Origin: Nannochloropsis oceanica
Lineage: Eukaryota > Sar > Eustigmatophyceae > Eustigmatales > Monodopsidaceae
Reading direction: 5' to 3'
DNA length: 64,000 nt
Assembly: GCA_004519485.1 (NCBI GenBank)
Contig: CP038114.1
Span: 633,501-697,500, forward strand
In this document: piece by piece, positions 63,083-64,000 of the stretch
How positions within the stretch are numbered: position 1 is the first letter of the stretch
Layout: each line of letters begins with the position of its first letter
The notes under the pieces: generated by a model
What the model was told of the DNA's origin: nothing
What the model saw: only the letters and a program-made list of their open reading frames with translations
Database searches by the model: none
Translations under genes and position numbers: made by a program

Positions 63083-63290
63083 GAGCACCGATGAGCATCA
63101 AGTCACCACCAAGTCCTTTGACTTTGTCAAATCCACAAGCCAACTTTACATCACTTCCTGGCATATTTCTTTTCTTCTTTGAGTGGGGGCACACCCAACA
63201 TCTCCAGCTTTTAGACTGCGTCGAATGCGTCGAACCACTCCACCAACCCCTCGACAACACACACTAAACAGGGTCGAAGCAAATAGTGCC
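63083..63290. other. Spacer upstream of right-edge gene
   Basis: The frame of the next gene is open back to 63183, without an ATG. GACTGCGTCGAATGCGTCGA repeats a 9-base motif. No other signal seen. Confidence 0.4.
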
Positions 63291-64000
63291 ATGGTTGTAA
63301 GCAAAGGCGGAGGCAGTAAGTGTAAACGCATGCCCTCTGCCAAAGTCAGAGAGGTGGAGGCAGTAGCAACAGCGACAGCTGCGACAGTAGCAGCAGCAGC
63401 GACAGCAGCAGCAGCAGCGACAGCAGCAGCAGCAGCGACAGCAGCAGCAGCAGCGACAGTAGCAGCAGCAGCAGCTACAGCAGAAGCAGCAGCAACAGCA
63501 GCAACAGCATCCATGCAGACCCAGGCAGAAAGAGTAGCTATTCGTGCCGAACAGCCGGAAGGGTCCGATATTTCGCGCATTGCAGAGTGGGTCATCCTAC
63601 GTCATGAAGCTTGGGAGCGTGGTGTAGACGTGGATGAAGCCCGGATTCATTTCACGATTGTAAGTCGTGTTTCCGGGCCCAAGCATCCCGACCTTGACTA
63701 ATTTTCTTACGAGGTACTTACCCCGCCCCCCTTTTTCTCTTGTTCCTTCCTTCCTTTCTCCTTTCCTTCCTCCCTTCTTCCTTCCTCCCTCCTTTCCTCC
63801 TCCTTCCTTCCTCCCTCCTCACCGACTCTCTCAATTATCCCTCCTTCACGCAGCCACACCCTCAATCAACAGACCATGGAGGCCTTTCTTGAAAAGATAT
63901 TTAAAGAGGAGGTGACGAAGAGACGAGGGCAAGGGTCCGGTCAATGCTCGAGACTCATGGACTTGTCCAAGCTAGAGCGTGCGGTCGGAAGCTCGCGGTG
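63291..64000 (+). CDS. Two-exon gene with Ala/Thr repeat, runs off the window
   Basis: Exon 1, 63291-63659 (start ATG 63291; the frame is open further upstream): MVVSKGGGSKCKRMPSAKVR, a roughly 45-residue Ala/Thr run from CAG/ACA repeats, then MQTQAERVAIRAEQPEGSDI and AEWVILRHEAWERGVDVDEA, ending RIHFTI. Intron 63660-63872 (213 bases): strong donor ATT|GTAAGT, a C/T-only stretch of over 100 bases, acceptor CAACAG|ACC. Exon 2, 63873 to the edge: TMEAFLEKIFKEEVTKRRGQ then SRLMDLSKLERAVGSSR. The junction is phase 0 and keeps one open frame, which supports the model. No family recognised; a nuclear or DNA-associated role is only a guess from the basic composition. Confidence 0.6.
63370..63510. 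repeat. CAG-rich trinucleotide/minisatellite repeat
   Basis: GCAGCAGCAGCGACA-type 15-18 base units encoding (Ala)4-5-Thr inside exon 1 of the right-edge gene. Confidence 0.9.

Overview
The window looks like nuclear DNA of a eukaryotic microbe, most likely an alga or related protist. The main evidence is Helitron and hAT DNA transposons with eukaryote-type ends, type II membrane-anchored glycosyltransferases and methyltransferases, a strong GTAAGT/polypyrimidine/CAG intron at the right edge, and many microsatellites and foldback elements. Host genes are sparse and mostly intronless. I cannot name the taxon.

Layout. 0-1.4 kb: 3' part of a glycosyltransferase / O-fucosyltransferase-like gene. 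1.8-9.2 kb: two nearly identical 1.68-kb copies of an unnamed transposon ('K', possibly DDE type), a membrane-anchored SAM methyltransferase, and inverted Helitron ends. 9.2-13.4 kb: scrambled Helitron fragments with a piece of a hAT element. 13.7-14.6 kb: HtrL/WlaTC-like gene. 15.5-20.6 kb: more Helitron scraps, foldback MITE halves and the first copy of a 2.33-kb duplication. 21.0-21.8 kb: FkbM/METTL24-like methyltransferase. 22.4-26.3 kb: second copy of the 2.33-kb block and the longest K copy. 26.9-28.1 kb: EGF-like/methyltransferase gene with one frame break. 28.9-31.6 kb: the best Helitron coding remnant (N-terminal zinc domain plus Pif1-type helicase, Rep nuclease deleted). 31.9-32.8 kb: C-terminal piece of a subtilisin-like (S8) protease. 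33.1-33.5 kb: a complete 414-bp foldback MITE. 34.3-37.1 kb: a Helitron with both ends intact, carrying part of a hAT element. 37.6-44.9 kb: a giant collagen-like gene with 49 nearly identical 108-bp units. 46.9-50.5 kb: old K remnants around an FkbM gene fragment. 51.0-55.6 kb: eleven tandem 421-bp units, each with one open exon-like segment. 55.9-56.8 kb: second FkbM paralogue. 57.7-58.1 kb: another glycosyltransferase remnant. 59.75-63.07 kb: a hAT element with perfect 8-bp target duplication. 63.3 kb to the end: a two-exon gene running off the edge.

The host genes share a theme. Nearly all recognisable ones are secretory-pathway glycan enzymes (glycosyltransferases, FkbM-type and other SAM methyltransferases, several with an N-terminal membrane anchor), set beside a threonine-rich collagen-like protein that could be a heavily glycosylated surface or wall fibre. 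They sit in a transposon-rich, recently duplicated region, so it reads as a fast-changing cell-surface locus. The functional link between the enzymes and the collagen-like protein is inference.
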